The notes beneath the pieces were generated by a model that saw nothing but the letters and a program-made list of their open reading frames with translations, was not told the DNA's origin and did no database searches. Made by a program: the position numbers and the translations under genes. From Labia minor (Eukaryota > Arthropoda > Insecta > Dermaptera > Spongiphoridae), in the NCBI GenBank assembly GCA_963082975.1, contig OY720348.1, positions 57,191,564-57,255,563 on the forward strand: a DNA stretch of 64,000 nt, written 5' to 3'. Below are positions 35,020 through 47,615 of the stretch, piece by piece (the first letter of the stretch is position 1; every line of letters starts with the position of its first letter).

Positions 35020-35815
35020 TTATATCTATCTACCTATGTGGCTCAAAGATACTCTAAAGTTCTTAGCCGCAACAACCACATTTCTCCAAGTGTCCCTATC
35101 CTGAGCCCTTGTTCCAGCTCTCTTACGTCCCTTCCTACGCGTCATTGGTTTTCCAAGCGGACGTTTTCCAATCGGTCTTCCCACCAATATCTTTTTCCTC
35201 TCCCATTCTAGCCACGTGCCCTGCCTATCGCTTTTATAACCCTAACTATTTCTGAAGATGCAGAGAGGCCATGCAATTTCTTGTTATGCAGTCTCCCCCA
35301 TTCCCCGGTGACCTCATCTTTCTTTGGCCAATAAATGCAGGGAAGAATCCTATTCTCAAACACTCTGAATCTACTCTCATCTCCCAGGGTCATAGACCAT
35401 GCCTCCCACCCATATAATGCAACAGGCAAAATAATTTTTTTATATATTCCCTTTGATAATAATTTTGAAGAGATAAGCCTCTTTATTGCAAGATAACAGG
35501 CGTTTCCCGATTGCAACCCCGATTTAAATTCTTCTCAAATATTATTATCCTTCGTGATTACATTCAATTTTTCTACATTTTCAAATTCTACATTTTGTAT
35601 CTTAAGATTTTGTATGTTAATACTCTTCCTCTTTGTTACTAAATATTTTTTCTTATCACTATTAATTTCAAACCTCCATTAATTTTTCCTCGCTATCTGC
35701 AATTGCAATTTCCTAATCTCCTATTATATTTAAGTCGTCTGGGTAACCTAACATTTTACAATTGATTTCCGCATCTTATTCTTTCTTTACTACCTTCAAG
35801 ACAAATTTGAAGATC
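35020..35815 (-). pseudogene. LINE reverse-transcriptase 3' part inside the Helitron
   Basis: Reading from 35,815 down, the reverse strand gives LGYPDDLNIIGD (variant of the catalytic YADD motif, about 35,748-35,730). A SGLQSGNACYLAIKRL block (after a stop) follows, then YKKIILPVALYGWEAWS, FRVFENRILPCIYWPKKDEV and HNKKLHGL. Further down, in other frames, come GHVARM and a basic tail with TRAQDRDTWRNVVVAAK. This order matches the palm/thumb and C-terminus of non-LTR retrotransposon polyproteins common in insects. The 102-codon frame 35,516-35,208 is its longest open part. The 5' two thirds are missing, and stops and frameshifts make it dead. It was either captured by or inserted into the Helitron. 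Confidence 0.88.
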
Positions 35816-36279
35816 AAAATTTGAAAAAGTTTATGCTGATCTATATTGAGTCATGTGTATGTTTTACTAAAGTCTACAAATAATTAGTAAACAGAAATAT
35901 TGAATTCGCGGTTTTTTCCTAATATCTGTCATAATGAAAATATCTTAATTAATGTTGATCGATTTGGCCTGAACCCGCAATGATATCTCATAATATTTCC
36001 TCCGCCTATGGTTCTTAAGTATTTTCTATGTTATAATATTTCTTGATCATTACATTTTGGTATTTTATTTTCATTGCTAGATTATTATTGAATATTTTTA
36101 ATTATAATGAAACTTGAGAAAATGCAAAAATAGAGACTTGAGACAATTTATAAAAATTAACGGTATAAAACTATAGATAAATTATCAATATATACATTCA
36201 TTAATAGTATTAATTTAAATTAATTGATTTATTTGTTTTTTTATTATTAAGTTCATTTATTAATTTTTTTAGATCATAG

Positions 36280-36430
36280 TTATTTTCCTTAAAAGAACTT
36301 AAATTCTGTGGTCCTAGGGGATTTGAAAATTATTCGTCACAATATGAAGATTTCGCTTACAGTTTCTGTCATGTCCGACCTCCATCCAACAGTTATTTTC
36401 TGTCAAGTTTTTTGCTTCTCTTAATCATGT
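36280..36430 (+). other. Coding-like stretch in the Helitron, possible captured exon
   Basis: Behind an acceptor-like TTTTTTTAGATCATAG, one forward frame reads LFSLKELKFCGPRGFENYS, then SQYEDFAYSFCHVRPPSN. Composition is more balanced than its flanks. I do not recognise the protein, and the evidence is only an open frame. Confidence 0.25.
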
Positions 36431-37427
36431 GATCTATATATTTAATTTTTTTTGATTCATTATAATAAAATTTAAACAAATAAAAATTTTAATTTGTTAA
36501 TTTATATAAATTTCAATATAAACTGATTGTGAGTGATACGCTTAGCCAATACTCTGAATAATTTGTGTACAAAAATATTGAATGTTCTTAGCGAGATTTG
36601 ATATAATGTTGTACGATTTGTCCTAAATCTGAATTAGAAGAAAATTATAAATTGCATTAAAATGAGACCTTTTAGAATAAATTATTTAATTGAAATGATA
36701 TTTAAATATAAGAATTTAAAAAAATATTATATTCTTTGTTTGGCAATTGTTATTTAATTATGTGCAACATGATTCGACTTGCACAGAGCATCGTTATTTT
36801 TTATTAATATCACATAATAAAAATGAATCTTTTAAACATAATAAATAAAAAAGACATTTTAATAAATTTAAAAAATATACCCAATTTAAAAATGTCAAAA
36901 ATTTAAAACAACTTTATATCATCATATTTTAATTTTTATATAATATATATATATATTTAGTAATTAATAATAGAGTAATTAAATTAAAATAAAAAACAAA
37001 GATAATATAATTCAGTCATTTTAATTCAGGTTAAATAATATTTTTTTTTATTATTCAATGATAAAATTTATATATTATTATATATATATTATAGAAAAGA
37101 AGAAATATTCAATTAAATAAAAAATAATTTAAGATAAAAATATGATCTAATAAATATCTTATCTTATTATGCTAGCTAAAATTGTATATATCTATCTATC
37201 TATCTATAGCCATTGGTTCTCAAAAACCGCTCTAACGATTTTTTTCAAATTCACACTAGATATAGTATTTATAAAGAAAAATTAAGTTTTATTGATGATA
37301 TCTCTTGAAACATACAGCTTCATTATTAATTTCTTAATTGAAAATTATATATTATATGGAAAACGTCAAAATTTTTAATACTGCCTGCTAAGACAGTAAA
37401 AAAATGACAATTTTTTATCTAAATACA

Positions 37428-37490
37428 TATAGTCCAGCGGTTGGACTGATGTTTTAACGAGTGGATTTCGTCGGTTCGAAACTCGCCGGG
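37428..37490 (+). repeat. tRNA-like SINE head inside the Helitron
   Basis: A-box-like TAGTCCAGCGGTTGG and B-box-like GGTTCGAAACT are correctly spaced. The acceptor stem is not paired, so this is SINE-derived and not a tRNA gene. Confidence 0.5.
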
Positions 37491-38033
37491 TGAATCGTTA
37501 TTTAAAAATGAAAATAATGATTTTGTTATTTTTTTTTCTTTTTATCTATTGTTTACTTTTTAATAAATTACTATTCTATATTTATTTATTCATTGTTCTT
37601 TTATTAATAAAGTTTTAGATAGTTTTATAAGTTTTAATATTTTTTCAATAAAATATTATTCAATATATTTATTAATATTATTTTATTTATTATTATTGAG
37701 TACCCGAAGTTCCATTCATTTTAATCAGATTGATGCAATGATGCAACAGTTAATAATTGTAATATTGTAATAAATTTCTATCTTGAAAATTGTTACATAT
37801 TATTCAGGATATTTTAAAAACTATTTCTTTCTTTAATTAATATTCATTTTTTCTATAAGTCAGATATATTTCCAAATATTAAATAATTTTTGAAGTGAAA
37901 ACTTCTTTAGCGGCGTTGAGCACTTTTGCGGGATGGGGAAAAAGTATAGAACTCGCGTGATCGTGACCAACACCATGAAACCATCTGCTTTCAAATTTCT
38001 TATAACAGAGCGCGAAATTTGAATTGTCATTAG

Positions 38034-38182
38034 AACTGTTTTATAAATTATCTCTAACATATAAATATATATTTATTATGTAAAGTTCATTTCATATATA
38101 CATATATAATCAAAATTATACGAAATGAACTTCACATAATAAATATATATTTTATGTTAGAGATAAGAATTATAAAACAGTT
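38034..38182. repeat. Inverted repeat in the Helitron (arms about 65 bp)
   Basis: The left arm starts AACTGTTTTATAAATTATC and the right arm ends GATAAGAATTATAAAACAG. The loop is about 20 bp. It may be a nested MITE. Confidence 0.7.
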
Positions 38183-39257
38183 CGTATTGCAATATTTTAA
38201 ACAAAGTTGTGTATTTATATATATATAAATATAAGTTACAAATTTGTTTAAAATATATGTTTAAAATAATATATAAGTTATATATATATACATGCATATG
38301 AAATTCATCTTTCTCGTGAAATAGCGCGAATTTCGTCTGTTTTAAAATTTCTTACGCAGAAGTTTTCACTTCTGTCGGCCAGTCCCACGACTGCCAATTT
38401 TGCTTTTTTAATTCCGAAAAGCTGCAAAGCACGTTTTTTTGTCTTTAGTTTGTTTTATAACCACTTGGGGCGCTAAACAGTTTTTCAAAAAAACACTATA
38501 GAAAAAAAATATATGTACCTATATATTATATATTTATGTATTATTGAGGAGCACAAGTTCATTAATTTTAATCAGATTGATGCAAATGTGTAACATTTAA
38601 TAATTGTAATAAATAATTAAAGAATTGTGTATCAATATTTTTTAAAGGGTAGAGCGAGAGCTCGGTGTCCCAGGTATTAATATTACCAGCCAAATCAAAT
38701 AATAATGAATCATTTTTTTTAACTTAAGTACCGAGCCGAGGCTCGGGGTCCCGGTACTTTTAATTAAATTGAGAACTTTTAGAATAAATTATTTTATTGA
38801 ATTGATATTTGTATATTAGAATTTAAAATAAAGTGAAATATTATAATAATTCTTTGATTGGGAATAGCTATGATAATTCATTGTTTGAAATGATTCCGCT
38901 AGGCCGGCAGTGAGCCGCGAGCTGCTCTTGAATGAACAACACGGAGAATTATATAAACTTTAAAAAATTAATTTCTGCGGTTATTGATAAGATATTAATA
39001 AAATTTATAGCCTATGTTACTCTAGAGGTATATAAGAATATTGTGATGTAATTTCAAAGAAATCGGTTCAGCCAATTCTGAGTCTATAAAATAGTAATTT
39101 TCCGGACAGACAGACCGACAGACAGACAGACAGACAGACAGACGTGAAAAATTCTAAAGTCACTTTTGGATTCTAGAGGTCATGAAACGCGAAGATATGC
39201 AAAAATTTTTAAATTCTGAGCAATGTGCAGACAAAAACCTTTTTTTATATATATAGA

Positions 39258-40734
39258 TAAAAATGAAAAATATTACTATATAATACAATAATATATACCT
39301 CGTATTTTAAAAAGTAGAATTTACCATAATAAATATATATAAAAAAATCATTTTTTGCAATGAAAATGCCCGATATTAATCGAACTATGAAAGATATCTT
39401 AAATATATAAAGGGATTCTTATTTAGATTGAAAAATGAAATAAATTTATATACAGGGTCATTGTAAAAGGTGGATGATATTTTTTTGCACAACTATTCGA
39501 TAAATCAACACTTTTCATCAACTAATCCATCTATTTCTAATTCTTGATTTGAATGGATAGAAAAAATTGGAAGTGAAAGATCATATGATAATTTTATTTA
39601 ATTTCTATATTGAGAAAATTTAATTATGTAGTCTAGGAAGGTAAATAATAATATATATTTTCTATCAATTTCTATATTTCTGTATTTTTCATCTAATTTC
39701 AACCTAATTTTATATTTCTATATTTTTAAATACCATTCTACCTTTATCCTATTTCACTATTAGAACAGTTCAATATTCTTAATAGAATAATTTTTTTAAA
39801 AAACCTAGTCTTATTTGAAACTTTCTTCTGTTAATATTATTTATTTTCTTTTTTTTTTTTTTTTTGAAACTTTTATCAATTTAAATATCTATGAAATAAT
39901 AAAAATGCAAATCTCATCTTTCATTTTTAATAATTTTTTAATTTTTCTTCATATTGTTTTTATACTACATGGTATATATATATATATACATACTTTTTAC
40001 CTATATTTATATTCTAACTGTTTATTTCTCTTTCAATATATAGTTAATTTATTAGATTACCAATAATTTATTATTATGATATTTTATATGTGTATCTATT
40101 TTCTTTATTTTAATTTTATTTGTTCTAATTTTTATTGGTATATATTTATAAATAACTAAATAAATATCTATATATAGATTGATGACTATTAATATAAAAG
40201 GAAAGGACAGGAATTTTAACTTCAAATTAAAACTTCATAATTATTTACATTTGGTTGTTTTATTATTAGTAGTAATTCAAAAATTACAGAAAAAGTTACA
40301 TATGATAAGTATAAATAAATAAATAAAAATTCGTTAATATTTCTTGAAAGAACTCATCTTCCCCTTCTTTTTCTTCATTCTTTTTTCTCATTATATAATG
40401 TATGAAGTTATCTTTCTGAAAAACCAATAATTCAGATTAGTCCAATTTTATTATTAAATATATAAATTTTTAGAAAATATAAAAAAAATAACTAAAAAAA
40501 TAATTATTATGATAATAAAATATTTTGATATTTCATTGAAATAATAAATAAATAAATTAAATAATATGAAAAAACTTAAGGGAAAAAATTCATAAAAAAT
40601 ATAACATTTTAATAAAAATTCAAAAATATTCGTTATGAAAAACTTACTTTTAGTTGGTAGAAAATTGAAAATTATTAGGATTTTCCAAATTCATAATTTA
40701 ACATCTAAAGTATTTTTGTATTGATCCAGCACTG
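39258..40734. other. AT-rich tail of unit B
   Basis: Same sequence as 24,672-26,136. No gene. Confidence 0.5.
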
Positions 40735-41996
40735 CAGTTTAAATTTAAAAAAAAATCTGGAGTGTCTCCACTCGACCCTCTCGCATATTCGAATTGGATT
40801 AATTAACATATATTATATATTTAAATTAAATTTAATTAATTAAATTATATCTTAAGTATAATTAAATTGGAAATCGAAATTTAAAAATTAAAAAAACAAT
40901 TCACGTGTTTGGTTTTTTGTTGTTGACACCACGTCACGTGCTGGCGCGTTTAAAAAAATTTAAAAAATTAATTCCGGTACTTTTCGCGATTCAATCAAGC
41001 TGAAATTTTATATATAGCAGTTTTATACAATTTTTAATTATGTGATAAACTATTAAACATCCACTTTATTTTTACGGTCAGTTTAGAGGAAAAAAAATGA
41101 AAACGTGGTAGATAATGGTTCTCTTCCTAATGAGCTACATTTTTCAAAATTTGATAGAAAACTACAAATTTTGAATAATGCCCCTGTACCAAATCTCTTT
41201 ATTCTAGCTCAAACCGTTTTTGCGTAATCTTGTTAACATGTTCACACAGACATTTTTCTCAACCTTAGTGAAAATGGTTCAGAAACCTTCAAAACGTATA
41301 AAATCATCAAAATCTCGACATCGAAAATTTTCATGATCGCAATACTATCTCTGGAGAGATAGTAAAAATGTGTCAACCACTAAAATAATAAAATGTTTTT
41401 AAAATAAATATTAAAATTAATTAAATTTTCAAAAATTGAAAAAACAATATTTTTAAAATAGACTAAAATAAAACATATATTATTTATTAAAGAGGACTTT
41501 GACAGCCGTTGATAAAAAATTGTTACATGGTATAAAATTAATTGAAAAAGAAAAATCGAGTGAGCCAGTGGTTCTCAACCTTTTTTTAAATCGGCCCACA
41601 AAGACACAGATAAGTGTAAAGAATTGAAAGTCGAAAATGTTGTTTAAGGGCCTCTTTACATTCACTGACTTAATCAATTTTTTTTAAATAACATTTTTTC
41701 TTGGATATGCTCGCGCCCCCCGGATATGTATGGGGATGGTGGCTAAGAACTTCCCTTCCAATTATGCTTGCGCCTGCGGTGCGATCTCTCGAACGCCTGC
41801 AGAGTTAATATTGCCTGTAGCGCCATCTCTTGCCGCATGTATACCAAACTCGGGTTAAACTCCCCCCTCCACACACGCACTGATAAACCAACATTTTTAT
41901 TTGGAAACTGAATCGTTGCTATCTTAAATCAAAAAAGTTTATATTACTATTACCTAGTAAATATTTTATAATTGTTAATACATTAATTAATTAAAA
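40735..41996 (+). promoter_or_regulatory. 5' flank of zinc-finger gene C
   Basis: Truncated MITE from 40,747, uninterrupted at the site where B and D carry the ACCG repeat, hAT fragment from 41,576, GC-richer region with TAGCGCCATCTCTTGCCGC at 41,818-41,836. Confidence 0.4.
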
Positions 41997-44393
41997 ATGG
42001 ATCTTTATTCACAAGAAGAGAGAAAATATCCAATATATATAGGTACTTATTATTTCTATGTTTTTTTCATCGAAAGTAATGTTAATTGTCACTAAAATGG
42101 TAATTATATATAAAAGATAATCCAACATGGATTTGGATAAAACTTTGCCAGTGGGTTCCTTTTTATTATTTTAATAAACTTTTCTTATGAAAATTTTGCG
42201 GGACGCTCCTAGTTTACGAGATAAAAACTATTAATAGTAAATCTGTCGCGTCGGTTAAATTTAAATTATTTTCTAAAAAAACTAAATATATTTGTTTAAA
42301 ATTGAATTAAATATTATATTAAATAAAAAATATTATTTTAAGTTAAATTAAATATTATTTTTAATGGGATTAAATATTACTTGAATAAAAATAAAATATT
42401 TTTATAGCTAAAATTAAATATATTATTTAATGAAAATTAATTATTTTTATAATTAGAATTAAATATTTTATTTAAAAATATTAATATAATATTGATCAAG
42501 TGTCCCTATAAGCAGGTTATGCTTCTTGAGTAGGCTGACCAGAAATGTAATCTGTCAAAACGGGACAAAACCCGTTTATCTTCAATATATGATTTTTGCA
42601 TAAATTTATTATAAAAATAAATAAATATTATAAAATATGCAAAAGAATAATTAAATAACAATTTCACTTAACAAAAGAAACAAATATATAGGTGTAAATA
42701 ACAATATTGTATAAATAGATACAGGGCCGCCTTAAGATTTTTGAAAACATCGAACAAATATATGCTTTATTGCAAATTATAAGATTAATAGCAATAATAC
42801 TAGAAGAATATAGAAAATATTTAATAAATAACTTATTTACATATATAATATATGTGTATTGTATATAATAAATAATAGCAAGTAAGACTAGAAATAAAAC
42901 ATACCATAACTGTAAATGTAAAATGGTAATAGAAAACTATCATTTTATTTAATTTTTTTAATAATATTTTAAACTAATAGGAGTACTTATTTAAATACGA
43001 TTATCACTTATCAGTTGTACTATTGTACTTCTCTGATGACATAATTTTATTTAATATACGAGGTTCTTTTGAAATATTTTGAAAAATTGTTCGCATGCGA
43101 AATTACAATTTTGACTAGCAATTAAAATTAAATTGAAAATCATTCAAATTCGTATATTTCAAGAAGACGACGGTACTGTTAAAACCAAATCCTTGTTGGA
43201 AACAGTTTTTTGTATAATTACCAGAAATATAATGATTTAAAATAACGAAAACAATTCTTTTTATAGGTCCTCTATATTCTTGTGTATATTGTCATACCAA
43301 TTTTATAAGTGAGGAATTTTTATCGAAACATTTAAAAAAATGTTTTCATCAAGAAATATTTTCAATTTTCAAAAATGGTGTAAAACTCAAAAAAGATACA
43401 GAGAAATATATAGACGAAAAATTTAAAGAAGATACTAATTCAAACCATACAGAGGACAGGCGTTTTCAATGTAATTATTGTGAAAAGAAATTTAATTATA
43501 AATCACATTTAAATAGACATTTATTGATTCATACAGGAGAAAAACCTTTTGTATGTAATTATTGTGATAAGAAATTTAATCACAAATCAAACTTAAAAAA
43601 ACATTTATTAATTCACACAGGAGAAAAACCTTTTGAATGTAATTATTGTGAAAAGAAATTTAATCAGAAATCAGCTTTAATATCACATTTATTAATTCAC
43701 ACAGGAGAAAAACCTTTTGTATGTAATTATTGTGAAAAGAAATTTATTGGAAAATCATATTTAGATAAACATTTATTAATTCATACAGGAGAAAAACCTT
43801 TTGTATGTAATTATTGTGATAAGCGATTTAATCGGAAATCAAATTTAAAAACACATTTATTAATTCACACAGGAGAAAAACCTTTTGTATGTAATTATTG
43901 TGATAAGAGATTTAATCTGAAATCAAATTTAAAAACACATTTATTAATTCATACAGGAGAAAAACCTTTTGTATGTAATTATTGTGATAAGAAATTTAAT
44001 CTGAAATCAAACTTAAAAACACATTTATTAATTCATACAGGAGAAAAACATTTTGAATGTAATTATTGTGAAAATAAATTTAATCAGAAATCAAATTTAA
44101 AAGCACATTTATTAATTCACACAGGAGAAAAACTTTTTGTATGTAATTATTGTGAAAAGAAATTTAATTTGAAATCAAATTTAAAAACACATTTATTAAT
44201 TCATACAGGAGAAAAACTTTTTGTATGTAATTATTGTGAAAAGAAATTTAATTTGAAATCAAATTTAAAAACACATTTATTAATTCATACAGGAGAAAAA
44301 CATTTTGCATGTAATTATTGTGATAAGAAATTTAATCTGAAATCAAACTTAAAAACACATTTATTAATTCATACAGGAGAAAAACATTTTTAA
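41997..44393 (+). CDS. C2H2 zinc-finger protein C, 11 fingers, two exons
   Basis: Exon 1 is 41,997-42,042 (same peptide as A and B), the intron is 1,224 bp, and exon 2 is 43,267-44,393, in frame, giving 390 residues. The N-terminal C2HC-like finger and linker match B except for two changes (YIDEKF, EDRRFQC). The array is shorter and more homogeneous: five of the last seven fingers carry the LNT contact triplet (LKSNLKT helix), which suggests recent finger duplication. Linkers vary at the final residue (GEKP, GEKL, GEKH). Every finger has all four zinc ligands. The protein ends TGEKHF at TAA 44,391-44,393, the same point as B. It is expected to be a nuclear DNA-binding protein with a specificity different from B. 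Confidence 0.88.
42119..42235. repeat. Intronic arm of the foldback repeat (unit C)
   Basis: Homologous to 18,515-18,630. Confidence 0.55.
42722..42741. mobile_element. Stub of the 175-bp hAT MITE in unit C
   Basis: Only CAGGGCCGCCTTAAGATT and a few bases remain before the sequence jumps to GAAAACATCG. The rest of the MITE and about 20 bp of flank are deleted, so the C lineage once had the insertion. Confidence 0.8.
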
Positions 44394-44483
44394 TGCATTA
44401 ATTGTAAAAATAAATTTATTGGAAAATCATATTTAAAAAGACATTTACTAATTCATTCCTTTTTATTTTATGTATTTCATTAA
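44394..44483 (+). pseudogene. Relic terminal finger behind the stop of gene C
   Basis: In frame after TAA: CINCKNKF, IGKSYLKRHLLIHS. It differs from B by a synonymous TGC and an Asn for Ile. Confidence 0.7.
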
Positions 44484-45298
44484 TTATTTTTATTTTTTAA
44501 CTTGAATAGTGATATTTGTATTGTGTTTTCTAATATGAATATTATCTATTATTATCGATAATTTGATAGAAAATAATGAAAAGAATAGAGAGAATGAGTG
44601 ACAAATTAACAAAAGACTTCCATTGTTATGATGCTTTAAATCAGTGTTTTCCAACGTGGAGCTCTCGCCCCACAGGGATAGATTTGACACGAATTTAACC
44701 CTTTTTAATATAAAAAATTATATGTATATGTTAAGAGGGCATAAGAATTTTAATTTTTAATTTATCTCCTTTAAAATATATAGAGAATGATTTTCTCTTT
44801 GTGAAATGATTACTATGACGAATATAATTTATATTATCTATTATATACTATTAAATATTAATTGAATATTCCTATAAACAGCAGCAATAATTTATGTGTA
44901 GAAACCCAGAAAGTTTTAATTTATCATAAAAATAATTTGGTAGTTTTTATTTTCTATATTTTTTTTTCTATATAATAATTATATTAATCAAAATATATAA
45001 ACTATAAGGGGGATTAATAATTTATTTTTCATAAAAATAACTCTAATTCAAATTCGAATTAATATTGAAAACTGTTAGGAAATGTGATTATCACCTAACT
45101 TACATAGATATACTTAAATTTGATTTTCAATCTGATTAAATCTTAACAGCAATAATAAAATTATTGGTTGAATTTATTTGTAATTTCCTTTACAATCGAT
45201 CCCTCGAGCTTTTACTCTCTTTTACTTTATTTTACTCTAAATACACTTCTGATATTAAATGATATATATATATTTATTATTATTTTATTTTTAACTTC

Positions 45299-45411
45299 TC
45301 TCATGCAATTCCATGTTAAGCAGTCACTGCCACTCCACGGTGACCTCAACTTTCTTTGGCCCATCAATGCTCAAAAGAATCCTATTCTCAAAAAAATACT
45401 CTAAATCTATA
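45299..45411 (-). repeat. LINE reverse-transcriptase C-terminal fragment (unit C)
   Basis: Same fragment as in A and B, with the four-base A-run insertion. Confidence 0.75.
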
Positions 45412-45451
45412 CATTATACTAGGAGCTATAACTATGGACAACCCTTCATTT

Positions 45452-45507
45452 AAAAAAATATGGAGTGTCTCCACTAGACTATCTCGCACAAATTTGAATT
45501 GGATTAA
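45452..45507. repeat. MITE end fragment (unit C)
   Basis: TGGAGTGTCTCCACT left end, as at 22,035. Confidence 0.55.
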
Positions 45508-46123
45508 TTTTTTTTCCACCCTCCTCTTACGTGGAAGAATCATGTCCTTTTTCTTTGGACTCCTTTCAATTCATTTTCTTACTTACCCCCTCCCTGATCC
45601 CAAAAAAATCAATTTTATTTGGATGAGGGAGAATATCTAGCATAGCTTCATTAAAAGAAAAAAAATTAAAAATTTGACTCTTATAAGAGACTCCTTAATA
45701 GTTCATATATGATGATTACCTGCATTTTTCAACCAGCACAACCTCACATGTGAGACATGCTATAAGTTCCTCTGAGAGGACCCACCTCTCCAAGCTTCTT
45801 ACTAGTAGAAAACTTGGAACTCCTATTTTGGAGAATTAGAAAAACCAATCTAATCACTGTTTTTCCCTTTATATAAAATTTTGACAAAGTATTTTAAAAT
45901 TCTAATCAAAGCCAATGATTCAACATAATTTTCACCACATTCTAAATAAAATAAATTTTTTTTCATTGAACAGACAAATTAAGATTAATTTTTATTTTGT
46001 ACCATATTTACACTTGAAATAACATTTCCTGATAAGAATAATTAAAACGTATACTATATTATTTGTTATGAATGTAGATTCATTTTCACTAGTATTATAT
46101 AATTTTACGTTGCTTTCTTAATT

Positions 46124-46348
46124 CAGTGATTCTCAACCACTGTGTCTCGAGTTTTTAAAAGAGGGTCTTAAACTTTTTTTTCTAATTTTTTAATTTGGTT
46201 CTCAAAAAAAAAAAGCTAAACCGTTTTTGGGACCATTTTTTTCAATATTTTTTCAATTATTAGTACACTTATCTTTTTCTTTGTGTGCCGCCAAATTTTT
46301 AAAACGTTAACAGTGTGCCGGGGTAAAAAAAATGGTTGAGAATCACTG
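46124..46348. mobile_element. hAT-type MITE (CAGTGATTCTCAACC), unit C
   Basis: Identical to 22,708-22,932, including the 11-A run that distinguishes A from B. Confidence 0.85.
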
Positions 46349-46390
46349 CCTTAATTAATTATTAATTATTGAATTTTGATAGCTGGCAAA

Positions 46391-46781
46391 GGAATATTCG
46401 CCGCCATGTTGATTGGCGGGCACTTCCAATGCTTTTCTTATCCGTGAAGGGGACAGCATAGCTATCTCTTGCTTACCCCCAATGGATGAGATTCAACTGA
46501 CTTTGGACTTATTTCCTTAATACACTAATGACACTAATACAAAATTATGACGACAAAATGGAACCCGAAATGTCGAAACTCAAATTTCAAAAAAACACAT
46601 GAAAATAAGCCTTTACTAACTTGACATCATTGGTCGCTACTGCACGGTCGACTCTTGTAGCAAATTTCTTGGCCATGGAGAACAAAAGGTTTGTCATCCC
46701 TTGGACTGGCCTGACGCAATTATATCAGAATAAATTGCACATGAAACTTGTCTTTGTCTTTACTGATTTATCCTTGATATT
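46391..46781 (-). other. Promoter-like island with short open frame (unit C)
   Basis: Identical copy of 22,975-23,365. Confidence 0.3.
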
Positions 46782-47356
46782 CCATTTTTATTAATTATTG
46801 TATTTTTTGTAGTTTTTAATATATATATGTAATTATAAATATATATATAATAGTGTTAAAGCATGTTTGAATGAAGGAACGTTAGAGACGCTGGATTAAC
46901 TTTATAATTTAAATCAATTAATTTGATTGTTTTTATTGTTAATTATTTATGTTTTATCGTTCTCGATATAATGGTTTAAAATAACTTGTAATTTAATTTA
47001 TTCGTTTAGGTCAGTGGTTTCCATCCTTTCTGAACTGGCGTCCCCTTTTTTTAAAAACAAATTCTTGCACCTCCCTTAATTTTTGTAATTATCTAAATTC
47101 ATGAATACTCACATAATATAGTAACCATATTGAAAAAAATTGAAAAAAAAATCGAAAATGTTTAAGATCGAAAAAACATTTTACCTTTTTCTTTATTTTT
47201 TTATAACCATATTGAAAATATTCGAAAAAATCGAAAAATTGTGGGCACTTAGAATTAAATAAATTCTTGTATTTTAAAAACAGACTTAAATACATATATA
47301 TAAAGTTATTAATTAATTAAATTTTTATAATAACTCCAACATATCTATCTTCTTAA

Positions 47357-47615
47357 GGCGCCGTCTCCCTTCGGAGTTTGGTCATCATCATGACTAGGAT
47401 AGCCTTAGAAGCCATGATGATTTTTCTTGGTAATGTTAATGGAGTGGTTTCCCGTTGCCTTCCGCATGTATAGAACTACGAACTAACAGTTCCTGGAACC
47501 GGATGCAGCTGATGTTAAATTGAATTAATTAGAAAAATTTGATTTTAGTTAGAATCGAACACCGACTTCTTGTGTAGAAAATTCCACGCTACACTCACGG
47601 CTAACCTGCCTCCTA
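47357..47615 (-). mobile_element. tRNA-derived SINE (unit C)
   Basis: Identical copy of 23,941-24,199. Confidence 0.8.

Larger units (their letters stand above)
34792..39257 (-). mobile_element. Non-autonomous Helitron, 4,466 bp (unit B)
   Basis: On the reverse strand it starts TCTATATATATAAAAAAA and ends with a GC hairpin (AGAGCGCC loop GGCGCTCT), six bases, then CTAG, inserted between A and T without target duplication. Units A and C keep the intact site (TTTAGATATAAAAATG). It contains a LINE fragment, a tRNA-like SINE head, inverted repeats and a (GACA)n run at 39,112-39,142, but no Rep/helicase. It must have been moved by enzymes encoded elsewhere. Confidence 0.93.
26137..40734 (+). repeat. 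Tandem zinc-finger unit B (about 14.6 kb)
   Basis: Same gene and order as unit A, longer by three insertions: the ACCG repeat, the 175-bp hAT MITE in intron 1, and the 4,466-bp Helitron. It lacks the segment at 23,720-23,870 of A that holds repeated TCGAAAA motifs. It is nearly identical to unit D at a constant offset of 23,416 bp. Confidence 0.92.

Noticed and set aside
35011-35211. Forward frame MYMLYLSTYVAQRYS
   Set aside because: Antisense shadow of the LINE C-terminus.
37428-37490. Functional tRNA gene
   Set aside because: A and B boxes are present, but the acceptor stem does not pair. It sits in a Helitron as a SINE-like relic.
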